Positions 27,816 through 37,734 of a stretch of DNA of 64,000 nucleotides are shown in pieces; within the stretch, counting starts at the first letter, position 1; each line of letters opens with the position of its first letter. Both the position numbers and the translations under genes were made by a program. Below the pieces are notes generated by a model. The model was given only the letters and a program-made list of their open reading frames with translations, did not search any database and was not told the DNA's origin. The stretch spans positions 78,070 to 142,069 of the forward strand of contig JAUJNT010000004.1 in the NCBI GenBank assembly GCA_030448005.1. Direction: 5' to 3'. This stretch comes from Thermoleophilaceae bacterium. Lineage in GTDB: Bacteria; Actinomycetota; Thermoleophilia; Solirubrobacterales; Thermoleophilaceae.

Positions 27816-30800
27816 GCTTCGACACCCTGCTCGTAGCCAACCGCGGCGAGATCGCCTGCCGGATCATCCGGACGGCGGCGGCGATGGACCTGCGCACCGT
27901 CGCCGTGTTCTCCGAGCCCGATCGCGGCTCCCCGCACGTGGGCATGGCCGACGAAGCGGTGCACGTCGGGCCCGCTCCAGCGCGGGAGAGCTACCTGCGA
28001 ACCGAGGCCCTGATCGACGCGGCGCGCTCCACCGGCGCCGGCGCCGTACATCCCGGCTATGGGCTGCTGAGCGAGGACGCAGCCTTCGCCCGCGCCGTCG
28101 AGGACGCCGGCCTGGTCTTCGTCGGCCCCACCCCGCGCCAGCTGGAGCTGTTCGGGGCCAAGGACTCGGCGCGGCGGCTGGCCCGTGAGGCGGGCATGCC
28201 ACCGGCGCCGGGGACCGACGTGCTGTCGGGTCTCGAGGAGGCGCTGCAGACAGCCGAGGGAATCGGCTATCCGGTGATGCTCAAGGCTACCGGCGGGGGA
28301 GGGGGCATCGGGCTGGCGCCGTGCCGGACGCCCGCCGAGCTGGCCGGCGCCTTCGAGCGCGTAGGTCGCGTGGCCGAGGCCAGCTTTGCCAGCGGCGGCG
28401 TCTTCCTGGAGCGCTACATCGAGCAGGGCCGCCACGTCGAGGTGCAGATCTTCGGCGACGGCGAGGGCCGCTGTCTCGCGCTGGGCGACCGCGACTGCAC
28501 GCTCCAGCGCCGCCATCAAAAGGTGATCGAGGAGACGCCCGCCCCCGCGCTGCCGAACGCGGTGCGCGAGCGCCTGGCCGCGTTGGCCACGGGGCTGGCG
28601 GAGATGGTCGGCTACCGCTCGGCCGGCACGGTCGAGTTCATCTATGACCGCGAGCGCGAGGAGGCGTCCTTCCTCGAGGTCAACGCCCGCCTCCAGGTCG
28701 AGCACCCGGTCACCGAGGAGGTAATGGGGATCGACCTGGTCGAGTGGATGCTCCGCCTGGCGCGCGGCGATGCCTCCATGTTCGACGGCGCCCCGCCGCT
28801 CCCCCAGGGCCACGCCGTCGAGGCGCGGGTCTACGCCGAGGACCCCGCCCACGACCATCGCCCCAGCGCCGGGCTGCTCACCGAGGTGGCGCTGCCCTCC
28901 GGGGTACGGATCGACGGTTGGGTCGAGGCCGGCACCGAGGTCACGGCCGCCTATGACCCGCTGCTCTTCAAGGCGATCGCCTCGGGTCCCGACCGCCCCA
29001 CGGCGCTCGACCGGCTGGCCGCTGCGCTCGAGGAGACGCGCGTCGGAGGCATCGCCACGAACCTCGGTCTGCTGCGGGCGGCGCTGCGAGACGACGCATT
29101 CCGGGCTGCTCGCCACACCATCTCCACGCTGACCGGCGTGTGCGACCAGGAGCCGCGCATCGACGTGGTACGCGCCGGCACGATGACGACGGTGCAGGAC
29201 TGGCCGGGGCGCACCGGCCACTGGCAGGTTGGCGTGCCGCCATCTGGGGCGATGGACGATCGCTCCCTGCGGCTGGGCAACCGCGCGCTGGGCAACCCCG
29301 AGGGCGCGTCGGGGCTCGAATGCATGCTCGAGGGTCCGATCCTGCGCTTCAGCGCCGCCACCCGCGTGTGCGTCTGCGGGGCGGAGGCGCCTGTGACGGT
29401 CGACGGGGAGCCGGCCACTGCGTGGGAGCCCTTCGAGGTGCCGGCCGGTGCGACGCTCGAGGTCGGTGCCCCGCCGCATGCGGGCCTGCGGACATACGTG
29501 CTGGTGGCCGGGGCGATCGACGTGCCGAGCTACCTGGGCAGCGCCGCCACCTTCACGCTCGGGGGATTGGGCGGCCACGGCGGACGAGCGCTGCGCCCGG
29601 GCGACGTCCTCGCCCCCGGCAAGCCCAGCGGGAGCGGAGTGGCGCCGGTACCCCCGGCCGACCGCCCGCGGCTCACCAATTCCTGGGAGATCGCGGTAAC
29701 CGAGGGGCCTCACGCCGCGCCCGAGTTCTTCACGCGCGAGGACCTCGAGGTGTTCTACGCCACGAGCTGGGAGGTGCACTTCAACTCCGCGCGCACCGGC
29801 GTGCGCCTGATGGGTCCGCGGCCGTCGTGGGCCCGCGAGGACGGCGGCGAGGCGGGCCTGCATCCCTCCAACATCCACGACACCCCGTACAGCGTGGGCT
29901 CGGTGGACTTCACCGGCGACGTACCGATCCTGCTCGGTCCCGACGGCCCCAGCCTCGGCGGCTTCGTGTGCCCCGCCACCGTGGTCACCGCCGAGCGGTG
30001 GAAGCTCGGCCAGCTGCGCCCCGGGGACAGCGTCCGCTTCGAAGCCGTGTCGGAGGCCGGCGCCTCGCAGCTGCGGGGGTCGTGGACCGCGGCCCGGCCG
30101 GCCGGCCTTGTCGCAGGGGAGGGCGACGATGGCGTGCTGGGAAGGCTGCAGGCGCGCGGAGAGGACCCCGAGGTCACCTGGCGCCGCTGCGGCGACGACA
30201 ACCTGCTCGTGGAGTACGGTCCGATGACGCTCGACCTCGGCCTGCGGATGCGCGTGCACGCGCTGGCCGAGCGGCTGGCGGCAGAGGAGCTGGAGGGCGT
30301 GGCCGACCTCACGCCCGGCATCCGCTCGCTCCAGCTCAAGCTCGACCCCGACATCCTGTCGGTGCGCCGTGCGCTGGACGTGGTTCGCTCGCTCGAGGAG
30401 GAGCTTCCGGCCACCGGCGAGCTGGCGGTGCCCAGCCGCGTGGTCCACCTGCCGCTGAGCTGGGACGACCCGTCCACGCGACTGGCCACCGAGCGCTACA
30501 TGGCGGGCGTGCGCCCGGACGCGCCGTGGTGTCCGTGGAACATCGAGTTCATCCGCCGGATGAATGGCCTGGACTCGGTGCAGGACGTCCGCGACATCGT
30601 CTTCGACGCCGACTACCTCGTGCTGGGCCTTGGCGACGTTTACCTGGGCGCTCCGGTCGCCACGCCGCTCGATCCGAGCCACCGCCTGGTCACCACGAAG
30701 TACAACCCGGCCAGGACCTGGACACCGGAGAACGCCGTGGGCATTGGCGGCGCCTACCTGTGCATCTACGGCATGGAGGGACCAGGCGGCTACCAGTTCG

Positions 30801-31399
30801 TCGGCCGCACCACCCAGGTCTGGAGCCGCCATCGCACCGGCGGCCCCTTCGAGCCCGGATCTCCCTGGCTGCTGCGCTTCTTCGACCGCATCCGCTGGCA
30901 CCCCGTGGGGCCCGACGAGCTGATGGAGATGCGCGGCGAGCTGGCCGCCGGCCGGCTCGACATCGCCACCGAGGAGGGCACCTTCACCCTGGCCGAGCAC
31001 CGGCGCTTCCTGGAGCGCGAGGCGGACGGGATAGCCGCCTTCCGCGAACGCCAGAGCGAGGCGTTCGGGGCCGAGCGCCGCGCCTGGGCCGCGGCCGGGG
31101 AGTTCGAGCCGCGGCCCGAGCCCCAGGCGGCCGGGCCGGGGGCCAACGGAAAGGTCGACGTGCCCGAGGGCGGGGTACTGGTCGAGGCCCCCGTGTCTGC
31201 CAGCGTGTGGCAGATCGACGTCGCGCCCGGCGACACCGTGGACTCCGGCCAGCGGCTGCTGACCCTGGAGGCCATGAAGATGGAGACGGCGCTGGAGTCG
31301 CCGGTCAGCGGGGAGGTGGTGGACGTGCTGGTGGGCGTGGGCGACCAGGTGGTGTCGGGCTCGGGCATGGTCGTGGTGGCCGCGCGGGAGGGTGGATGA
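27812..31399 (+). CDS. Urea carboxylase or guanidine carboxylase (biotin-dependent)
   Basis: A 1,195-residue multi-domain enzyme that uses ATP and bicarbonate to carboxylate urea to allophanate, or guanidine to carboxyguanidine. Domain order: biotin carboxylase (about 1-445, LLVANRGEIACRIIRTAAAM; MLKATGGGGGIGLAP; FLEVNARLQVEHPVTEEVMG), KipA/AHS2-like carboxyltransferase part (448-770), KipI/AHS1-like part (785-1000), then a biotinyl domain with LEAMKMETAL, biotinylated K1156. The length is normal for the family. The GTG start overlaps the UAAP2 stop. The substrate cannot be decided by eye; the flanking DUF1989 pair favours guanidine. Confidence 0.93.
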   Translation: MSFDTLLVANRGEIACRIIRTAAAMDLRTVAVFSEPDRGSPHVGMADEAVHVGPAPARESYLRTEALIDAARSTGAGAVHPGYGLLSEDAAFARAVEDAGLVFVGPTPRQLELFGAKDSARRLAREAGMPPAPGTDVLSGLEEALQTAEGIGYPVMLKATGGGGGIGLAPCRTPAELAGAFERVGRVAEASFASGGVFLERYIEQGRHVEVQIFGDGEGRCLALGDRDCTLQRRHQKVIEETPAPALPNAVRERLAALATGLAEMVGYRSAGTVEFIYDREREEASFLEVNARLQVEHPVTEEVMGIDLVEWMLRLARGDASMFDGAPPLPQGHAVEARVYAEDPAHDHRPSAGLLTEVALPSGVRIDGWVEAGTEVTAAYDPLLFKAIASGPDRPTALDRLAAALEETRVGGIATNLGLLRAALRDDAFRAARHTISTLTGVCDQEPRIDVVRAGTMTTVQDWPGRTGHWQVGVPPSGAMDDRSLRLGNRALGNPEGASGLECMLEGPILRFSAATRVCVCGAEAPVTVDGEPATAWEPFEVPAGATLEVGAPPHAGLRTYVLVAGAIDVPSYLGSAATFTLGGLGGHGGRALRPGDVLAPGKPSGSGVAPVPPADRPRLTNSWEIAVTEGPHAAPEFFTREDLEVFYATSWEVHFNSARTGVRLMGPRPSWAREDGGEAGLHPSNIHDTPYSVGSVDFTGDVPILLGPDGPSLGGFVCPATVVTAERWKLGQLRPGDSVRFEAVSEAGASQLRGSWTAARPAGLVAGEGDDGVLGRLQARGEDPEVTWRRCGDDNLLVEYGPMTLDLGLRMRVHALAERLAAEELEGVADLTPGIRSLQLKLDPDILSVRRALDVVRSLEEELPATGELAVPSRVVHLPLSWDDPSTRLATERYMAGVRPDAPWCPWNIEFIRRMNGLDSVQDVRDIVFDADYLVLGLGDVYLGAPVATPLDPSHRLVTTKYNPARTWTPENAVGIGGAYLCIYGMEGPGGYQFVGRTTQVWSRHRTGGPFEPGSPWLLRFFDRIRWHPVGPDELMEMRGELAAGRLDIATEEGTFTLAEHRRFLEREADGIAAFRERQSEAFGAERRAWAAAGEFEPRPEPQAAGPGANGKVDVPEGGVLVEAPVSASVWQIDVAPGDTVDSGQRLLTLEAMKMETALESPVSGEVVDVLVGVGDQVVSGSGMVVVAAREGG

Positions 31400-31460
31400 C
31401 GGCTGCCGGGAGCGGCGGATGACGGCTGCCGGGAGCGGCGGATGAGCGCCGGGCAGCGGC
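31394..31460 (+). repeat. 23-bp tandem repeat at a gene junction
   Basis: Two exact 23-bp units (GGATGACGGCTGCCGGGAGC plus GGC) at 31394-31416 and 31417-31439, then a degenerate third unit, each bringing an ATGA. The array covers the carboxylase stop and the start region of allophanate hydrolase. It places several ATG codons in a row, so the hydrolase start is not certain. It probably arose by slippage or unequal duplication. Confidence 0.75.
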
Positions 31461-33211
31461 GTATGACGGCCGGCCAGCGCGTCGCGGCTGCCTTCGAGCG
31501 GATCGCGGCGGTCGACCGCCCGGAGGTGTGGATCGCGCTCCGTCCGCGCGAGGAGGCGATGAGCGAGGCCACGCAGATCGATGCGCGAGTCGCCGCCGGG
31601 AAGGACTTGCCGCTGGCCGGACGCACACTGGCGGTGAAGGACAACATCGACGTCGGCGGCCTGCCCACCACCGCCGGGTGCCCGGCCTTCGCCTACCACC
31701 CAAGTGCCGACGCCCCCGTGGTGGCTCGCCTGCGAGCGGCCGGCGCGGTGGTGGTCGGCAAGACCAACATGGACCAGTTCGCCACCGGACTGGTCGGAAC
31801 CAGGACCCCCTACGGTGCAGTGCGCGACGCCCGCCGGCCCGCCTACGTCTCGGGTGGCTCGAGCGCCGGCTCGGCGGTGGCCGTGGCTCTCGGCATGTCC
31901 GACCTGGCGCTGGGTACCGACACCGCAGGGTCGGGCCGGGTGCCCGCGGCGTTCGGAGGCATCGTGGGGCTCAAGCCCACCCGCGGGCTGGTGCCGAACG
32001 TGGGCGTGGTGCCGGCGTGCCGGACGCTGGACTGCGTGACGGTGTTCGCCCCCGGTCTGGCGGAGGCCGAGGAGGCGATGGCGGTGATGGCGGCGAGCGG
32101 CGTGGTGGCAGGCCTCGAGCCGAGCGGAAGCGAAGCGGCAATCATCGCGGGACCCGCAAACGAGCCGGCCGATCCCCGCGCGCGTGCGTGGCCGTCCGAC
32201 GCCCCGCTGGGAGCCCCGCCCTCACCCCGGGTGGCAGTGCCCCGCGAGCTGCCCGAGCTGGGCGAAACAGAAGTCGAAGCCTTCCGGGCGGCGTGCGCCC
32301 GCCTGTCAGCGGCCGGCGCCCGGCTGGTGGAGGTCGACCCGGCCCCGTTCCTGGAGGCGGCGCAGTTGCTCTACGGCGGCGGCTTCGCGGCCGAGCGCTA
32401 CCAGGGCGTGGGCCACTTCGTGGACGACCATGCCGACGAGGTCGATCCAGTGGTGGGCTCGATCATCCAGGCGGCTGGGCGCATTCCCGCCTACGCGCTG
32501 GTGGCGGACGGCAAGCGCCTGGACGAGCTGCGCCTGGAGGCCCTGACCGCGCTGGAGGGCTGCGACGCGCTGCTGGTCCCCACGGCGCCCTTCCAGCCAA
32601 CGCTGGAGGCGGTGGCCGCCGACCCGGTTGGGGTGAACAGCCGCCTGGGCACCTACACCAACTTCTGCAACCTCTTCGACCTGAGCGCCGCATCCGTGCC
32701 CGCCGGGCGGGCGGGAGAGGCCGAGTTCGGGGTGACGGTGCTGGCGCGGCCGTTCGCCGACCGTATCGCCTGCGATGTTGCGCGCCTGCTCGCCGACGGA
32801 CCCCCTCCCGTCCGGGTCGCCGGGCCGCCGGCGACCGAGCTGATGGTGGTGGGCGCCCATCTGACCGGCCAGCCGCTGAACCACCAGCTCACGGGGCGCG
32901 GGGCGCGGCTGGTCGGCCTCGCGCGCACCGCGCCGGAGTACCGCCTCTACGCGCTCGACACCGAGCCGCCCAAGCCGGGACTTGTGCGAGTGGCCGACGG
33001 CGGCGCAGCCGTCGAGGGCGAGCTCTGGGCGCTGCCCCCCGCCGCCCTCGGAACGCTCCTCGCCGGGCTCCCCACACCCATGACCCTCGGCCGCGTGCAA
33101 CTTCACGACGGCCGCGCGGTCACCGGTTTCTTGTGCGAGGGCGTGGCCACCGAGGGGGCGCTCGACATCACCGCCTCCGGGAAGTGGGTGGCTTACCTGC
33201 AGGGGGCGTGA
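31442..33211 (+). CDS. atzF: Allophanate hydrolase
   Basis: A 589-residue amidase-signature enzyme that hydrolyses allophanate to ammonia and CO2. The Ser-cisSer-Lys triad is in LAVKDNIDVGGLPTTAG (Lys) and YVSGGSSAGSAVAVALG with DTAGSGRVPAAFGGIVGLKP (serines). After the amidase core (about 1-450), the C-terminal domain typical of AtzF/Dur1 runs from VAGPPATELMVVGAHLTGQP to the end, including GRVQLHDGRAVTGFLCEG. It follows the carboxylase by 42 bases, in one operon. Several in-frame ATG codons sit in the 23-bp repeat array; the one at 31442 is used here, the one at 31463 is an alternative. Confidence 0.93.
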   Translation: MSAGQRRMTAGQRVAAAFERIAAVDRPEVWIALRPREEAMSEATQIDARVAAGKDLPLAGRTLAVKDNIDVGGLPTTAGCPAFAYHPSADAPVVARLRAAGAVVVGKTNMDQFATGLVGTRTPYGAVRDARRPAYVSGGSSAGSAVAVALGMSDLALGTDTAGSGRVPAAFGGIVGLKPTRGLVPNVGVVPACRTLDCVTVFAPGLAEAEEAMAVMAASGVVAGLEPSGSEAAIIAGPANEPADPRARAWPSDAPLGAPPSPRVAVPRELPELGETEVEAFRAACARLSAAGARLVEVDPAPFLEAAQLLYGGGFAAERYQGVGHFVDDHADEVDPVVGSIIQAAGRIPAYALVADGKRLDELRLEALTALEGCDALLVPTAPFQPTLEAVAADPVGVNSRLGTYTNFCNLFDLSAASVPAGRAGEAEFGVTVLARPFADRIACDVARLLADGPPPVRVAGPPATELMVVGAHLTGQPLNHQLTGRGARLVGLARTAPEYRLYALDTEPPKPGLVRVADGGAAVEGELWALPPAALGTLLAGLPTPMTLGRVQLHDGRAVTGFLCEGVATEGALDITASGKWVAYLQGA

Positions 33212-33325
33212 GCGCCGGCGGCTGGTGCCGGGGCCACCCCTCCGTGCGGGCTGGAGGGCCACGAGGTCGGTTGGCGTGGCCGGGAGGGCGGTGGTACGGT
33301 GGAGCGTCAACCGAAGGAGGGTGCC

Positions 33326-34150
33326 GTGTCGTCGACCACTTCGGATTCCGAGCTCAAGGCGCGCCATCGCTCGATGTGGGCGGCGGGCGATTACCCGTCC
33401 ATGGTCGAGACGTTCTTGCTGCCGCTGGGGCCAAGGCTCGTCGAGGCGTGCGGCATCGGCCCGGGAATGGCTGTCCTCGACGTCGCCGCCGGGACCGGCA
33501 ACGCCTCGATACCAGCGGCGCGGGCCGGCGCGGAGGTCACGGCCAGCGACCTGACGCCCGAGCTTCTCGAGGCGGGCCGTCGCCGGGCCGAGGGCGAAGG
33601 GCTCGCGCTCGAATGGGTCGAAGCCGACGCCGAGCACCTGCCCTTCGACGACCAGTCCTTCGACGTCGTCATGTCGTCGATCGGGGCGATGTTCGCCCCG
33701 CATCACCAGGAAGTCGCGAACGAGCTCGTGCGCGTGTGCCGTCCGGGCGGCACGATCGGGCTGCTGAGCTGGACCCCGGAAGGCATGCTCGGTGCGCTGT
33801 TTCGGACAATGGGGCCGTTCGCCCCGCCGCCCCCACCGGGCGCACAACCTCCGCCGCTGTGGGGCAGCGAGGCGCACCTGAACGACCTGTTCGGCGCCGG
33901 CGTCGACTTCCGCACGCTGAAGCGCGAGGTGCTGGAGATCACCGCCTTCGAGCGTCCGCGCGACTACGGCGAGCACTTCAAGGCGCGCTACGGTCCGACG
34001 ATCGCCGCCCTGGCGAATGCGCGCCGCAGCGGGCGCGAGGCCGAGTTCAACGACGCGCTGAACCGGTTCTGCGACGAGTGGAACCGCGGCACGCCCGACC
34101 GAGCGCGCTTCGAGAAGGAATACCTGCTCGCCGTGGGCACGCGGGCCTGA
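33326..34150 (+). CDS. Class I SAM-dependent methyltransferase
   Basis: A 274-residue methyltransferase of the Methyltransf_11/UbiE-like type. Motif I is MAVLDVAAGTGNASIPAARA; the acidic loop of motif II is EVTASDLTPELLEAG; motif post-I is WVEADAEHLPFDDQSFDVVM; then VRVCRPGGTIGLLSWTPEG. The substrate is unknown. The GTG start is fixed by GAAGGAGG at 33313-33320, 5 bases upstream. It stands alone, 114 bases after allophanate hydrolase, and is followed by a small hairpin. Confidence 0.88.
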   Translation: MSSTTSDSELKARHRSMWAAGDYPSMVETFLLPLGPRLVEACGIGPGMAVLDVAAGTGNASIPAARAGAEVTASDLTPELLEAGRRRAEGEGLALEWVEADAEHLPFDDQSFDVVMSSIGAMFAPHHQEVANELVRVCRPGGTIGLLSWTPEGMLGALFRTMGPFAPPPPPGAQPPPLWGSEAHLNDLFGAGVDFRTLKREVLEITAFERPRDYGEHFKARYGPTIAALANARRSGREAEFNDALNRFCDEWNRGTPDRARFEKEYLLAVGTRA

Positions 34151-34161
34151 CGAAGAGTTGT

Positions 34162-34178
34162 GCGGCCACTCTGGCCGC
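34162..34178 (+). terminator. Small GC hairpin after the methyltransferase
   Basis: GCGGCC-ACTCT-GGCCGC, 6-bp perfect stem, 11 bases after the stop codon and without a T-run. It may be a weak terminator; in such GC-rich DNA it could be chance. Confidence 0.35.
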
Positions 34179-34281
34179 CGCACGCGGCGTTCATCCGCGC
34201 GCTGCTCGTTCCGGCAGTGATGCAACTGCGCGCCGGCTCCGCTCGTGCTCGTCGCGACCGCAGTGCCTAACCTACGCCGGC

Positions 34282-35415
34282 ATGGGCCAGGCGGCGGGCA
34301 ATCCGGTCATAGGGATTAGTGGGTCCTACGGTGGGTTGAACGTCGGCGACGAGGCGATCCTCACAGCGATCGTGCAGGAGCTCCGGGGCCGCATGCCGGG
34401 TGTGGAGCTCATCATCTTCTCGCGCGATGCCGAGCACACCCGCGCACAGCACGACGTCGATCGGGTCATCGCTCGCGATTCGATACGGCGCGAGCTCATC
34501 GACGAGATCGAGCGGCTCGATCTCCTCCTGCTCGGCGGCGGTGGCATCCTGTACGACCGCGAATCCGAGCCGTACCTGCACGTCGCACGGCTCGCCCAGG
34601 ACACGGGCGTGCCGACCGCGACGTATGCGATCGGGGTAGGACCGCTCGAGCGGCCAAGTGAGCGCAATGCGGTGGCGGAGGCGCTCGGGCGAATGGAATG
34701 CATCACGGTGCGCGACGCTTCGGCCAAGCAGCTCCTCGAGGAGATCGGCGTCGAGCGCGAGGCGCTCGTCACCGCCGATCCAGCGCTCCTCCTCCAACCG
34801 CAGGACTTCGGCGACGACGACCTGCTCCTGGAGGGCGTGCGCAAGGAGCGGCCGCTCGTAGGGCTGTCGGTGCGGGAACCCGGTGGTGCGGCCGAGCACC
34901 TAGAGCCCGGCGTCTACCACCGGCTCTTGGCCGACGCCGCCGACTTCATCGTCGCGCGCTTCGGGGCCGATGTGCTCTTCGTCCCGATGGAGCGCCAGGA
35001 CATCGGGCAGTCCCACCGCGTGGCGGCCGCCATGGCGATGCCGGAACGGGCATCGGTGCTGAGGGCATCGTATGAGCCGCGACGTGTGCTCGGGCTGATG
35101 CACCATCTCGACATGGCGGTGGGGATGCGTCTGCACTTCCTGCTCTTCGCCGCGCTGGCGAACGTGCCGCTGATGCCCCTGCCGTACGCGTCCAAGGTCT
35201 CGGCGCTGCTTGACCGCCTCGGTGTGCCCGTGCCGCCGCCCAGGAAGCGCGAGCACGGCGGCGACCTGCTCGCCAGGATCGACCAGCTCTGGGACGAGCG
35301 GGACGAGCAGCGAGACTTGCTCCGATCCAGGATCCCTGAGCTGCAGGAGTGCGCCAGCCGCAGCGCGACGGCCATAACGGAGGTGCTGACCGATGCCACC
35401 GCTGGGCCGGCCTGA
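34282..35415 (+). CDS. Polysaccharide pyruvyl transferase family protein (CsaB-like)
   Basis: A 377-residue protein of the polysaccharide pyruvyl transferase family, which moves pyruvate from PEP to cell-wall sugars. N-terminal IGISGSYGGLNVGDEAILTA and LDLLLLGGGGILYDRESEPY are diagnostic, with CITVRDASAKQLLEEIG, VGLSVREPGG, and the late MHHLDMAVGMRLHFLLFAAL. The last 60 residues are helical and acidic. ATG is chosen because TAACCT lies 8 bases upstream and the family N-terminus begins here. Possible role: surface polysaccharide modification. The stop overlaps the presumed start of the FAD oxidoreductase. Confidence 0.87.
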   Translation: MGQAAGNPVIGISGSYGGLNVGDEAILTAIVQELRGRMPGVELIIFSRDAEHTRAQHDVDRVIARDSIRRELIDEIERLDLLLLGGGGILYDRESEPYLHVARLAQDTGVPTATYAIGVGPLERPSERNAVAEALGRMECITVRDASAKQLLEEIGVEREALVTADPALLLQPQDFGDDDLLLEGVRKERPLVGLSVREPGGAAEHLEPGVYHRLLADAADFIVARFGADVLFVPMERQDIGQSHRVAAAMAMPERASVLRASYEPRRVLGLMHHLDMAVGMRLHFLLFAALANVPLMPLPYASKVSALLDRLGVPVPPPRKREHGGDLLARIDQLWDERDEQRDLLRSRIPELQECASRSATAITEVLTDATAGPA

Positions 35416-36844
35416 GCACAGGAGCACCGTCCGGTTGCCCCGCGCACGGCGACGGTCGCCGCCGAGGCCGATGTGCTCGTGGTCGGCGGCGGCCCGGCAG
35501 GCCTCGGCGCCGCCGTCGGAGCGGCGCGCGCGGGCGCCGACGTCGTGCTCGTCGAGCGGTACGGGTTCCTCGGCGGCAACGCGACCGCGTCGCTCGTGAT
35601 GCCGCTCATGTCGTTCCACAACGAGGTGCGGGCCGCCCGCGCGGCAGACCCGGCTGCAGAGGTGCGGATCATGCCAACAGATCACGGCCCCGGCGAGCCG
35701 GTCGTCGCCGGGCCGCTGCAGGAACTGCTCGACAGGCTCGTGCGGTCCGGCGGCGCTGTGTCGCACCTCCCCAGAGACCGGCTACACGGTCCCCTTCGAC
35801 CCCGAGCAGTACAAGCTCGCCATGCTCGACATGCTCGACGCTGCCGGTGTGCGGTACCTGTTCCACGCGTTCGCCAGCGGGGTCGCCGACGACGCCGTGG
35901 TGTTCGAGAGCAAGTCGGGCCCGCTTGCGATCCCGGCCACGGTGGTGGTCGACTGCACGGGCGACGGCGACGTGGCGGCGGCTGCCGGCGCCGACTTCGA
36001 GGTCGGCCGCGAGGAGGACGGCCTGACCCAGCCGATGACGCTGATGTTCCGGATGGTCGAGTTCGACCGGGGACGCTTTGCCGACTACGTCCGAGAGCAT
36101 CCGGATCAGTGGCGGGGAGTCCTCGGCCTATGGGACCTCGTCGCCCGGGCACAGGCGGCAGGCGAGCTCGAATTGCCTCGCGAGGACATCCTGTTCTTTG
36201 CCACCCCGCACGCGCGCGAGGTGAGCGTGAACAGCACTCGCACCAATCCGGGCCCGGCGATCGACACCTGGGCCCTGACTGCCGCCGAGTGGGCCAGCCG
36301 GCGCCAGATGCGTCAGATCGTGCGCTTCCTGCGCGAGTGGGTGCCCGGGTTCGAGGACGCCTATGCAGCCCAGAGCGGCACGGTCATCGGCGTGCGCGAG
36401 ACGCGCCGCGTGGTAGGCGAGTACATGCTGACCGGCGAGGACGTCCTTCAGGCGCGCGCGTTCGACGACGCGGTCGCGCGCGGCTCCTATCCGATCGACA
36501 TCCACAACCCACGCGGCGAGGGCACCGTGCTGAAGCGGCTACCGCCGGGCACCGCCTATGACATCCCGCTGCGCTGCCTGATCCCGCGGTCGACCGATCG
36601 TCTCCTCGTTGGCGGCCGCTGCATCTCGGGAACCCACGAGGCACACTCCTCCTACCGCGTCACGCCGATCGCGATGGCCACCGGGCACGCGGCCGGTGTC
36701 TGCGCGGCGCTCGCCTCGTCGAGCGATCTTCCGCCGCGCGAGGTGCCACACACCGATGTCCAGCAAGAGCTGCTGCGCCAGCGGGCGAGCCTGCGACCGG
36801 AGCTCGCACAGCGCCTCACCGAGCCTGAGCCCGATCGTCGTTGA
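35393..36844 (+). pseudogene. FAD-dependent oxidoreductase (FAD_oxidored type), frameshifted
   Basis: Family PF12831-like flavoprotein. The first part has DVLVVGGGPAGLGAAVGAAR and VLVERYGFLGGNATASLVMP. A shift near 35770 is needed to pass into SPETGYTVPFDPEQYKLAML and on through VVVDCTGDGDVAAAAGADFE to LLVGGRCISGTHEAHSSYRV and the end. The whole would be about 480 residues, the family length. The N-terminal region between 35393 and 35473 may also be shifted, since the best frame has no start codon before GTG at 35473. Substrate unknown. Sequence errors or decay are both possible. Confidence 0.65.
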
Positions 36845-36947
36845 CCGCGACGTTGCATCGCTTCTCGGGCGACCGTTCGGGCTGAAGCTCACGCCCCTGC
36901 CGGCTGGGCCTTGGGGGTGACGCTCAGGGTCGATCTCGTCGAAAGCC

Positions 36948-37734
36948 TCAGCGGCGCAGGCGGATGGCGTTCATGTCGTTCTCGACGATCTCGTCGGCGC
37001 GCGCGATCAGGTCCTCGATGTCGTCGTGCTCGGCGTGGATGTACCTGCCAGTCAGTCGGTCGGCGCGACCGGAGGCGAGCGCGCGGACGAGCTGGGGCGC
37101 GAGCGCGGGCGGTGTCCACGGAGCGTCGTCTCCCAGCTTCTCCGTCAGCGCGGTGCGGACCAGTCCGGGACTGATCGTGAAGACCGCGATGCCGTGCTGC
37201 TTGAGCTGACCGGCGAGCACCTCACCGAAACGGTGCAAGGCGGCTTTGCTGGGACCGTAGGCGGTGCCGCCCGCCTTGCCCGGCGTCACCGGCAAGTGGG
37301 CGCCCCCGCTGCCGACGTTGACGATCCGCCCACCCCCGCGCGCCCGACCATTCCACGCAGGACCCGTTGGCAGCACAGGTAGGCCCCTAGCATGTTGATC
37401 TCGAAGACCCGCCACCACTCGCCGGCGTCGCCGTCCTCCCAGATCGGCGGCGCACCCGGCTGGACGCCGATGCCGGCGTTGTTGACCAGGAGGTCGATCG
37501 CGCCGACCTCGCGCTCGGTGTCCTCGACCATCCGCCTGACCGACGCCTCGTCTGAGACGTCCACCTCGAGCGCAAGGCCGCCGACCTCCTGTGCCACCCG
37601 CTCGACCTGCTCACGCGTCCGCGCCGCAACGGCAACCTGCATCCCCGCTTGGGCGAGCTCGCGTGCGATATTCGCCCCGATCCCGCGACCGCCGCCGGTG
37701 ACGAGCGCGACCTGGCCGAGAACTGATCCGCCAC
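36948..37734 (-). pseudogene. Short-chain dehydrogenase/reductase, frameshifted
   Basis: SDR with glycine-rich motif in GQVALVTGGGRGIGANIARE and the LVNNAGIGVQPG motif, then the catalytic Tyr-Lys as TAYGPSKAALHRFGEVLAGQ. One shift near 37717 separates the GTG start (ADQFS) from GQVALVTGG, and a second near 37335 separates QRVLRGMVGR from GGGRIVNVGSGGAHLPVTPG. Repaired, it is about 262 residues. The start is the base right after the grdA stop, so it is the last gene of the reductase operon. It might act on a product or carrier of that pathway; no substrate is evident. Confidence 0.7.

Noticed and set aside
27746-31699. Long antisense open frame across the carboxylase operon
   Set aside because: It lies wholly opposite a confident operon; such frames are common in GC-rich DNA, and its product is Arg/Gly/Ala/His-rich with no family features.
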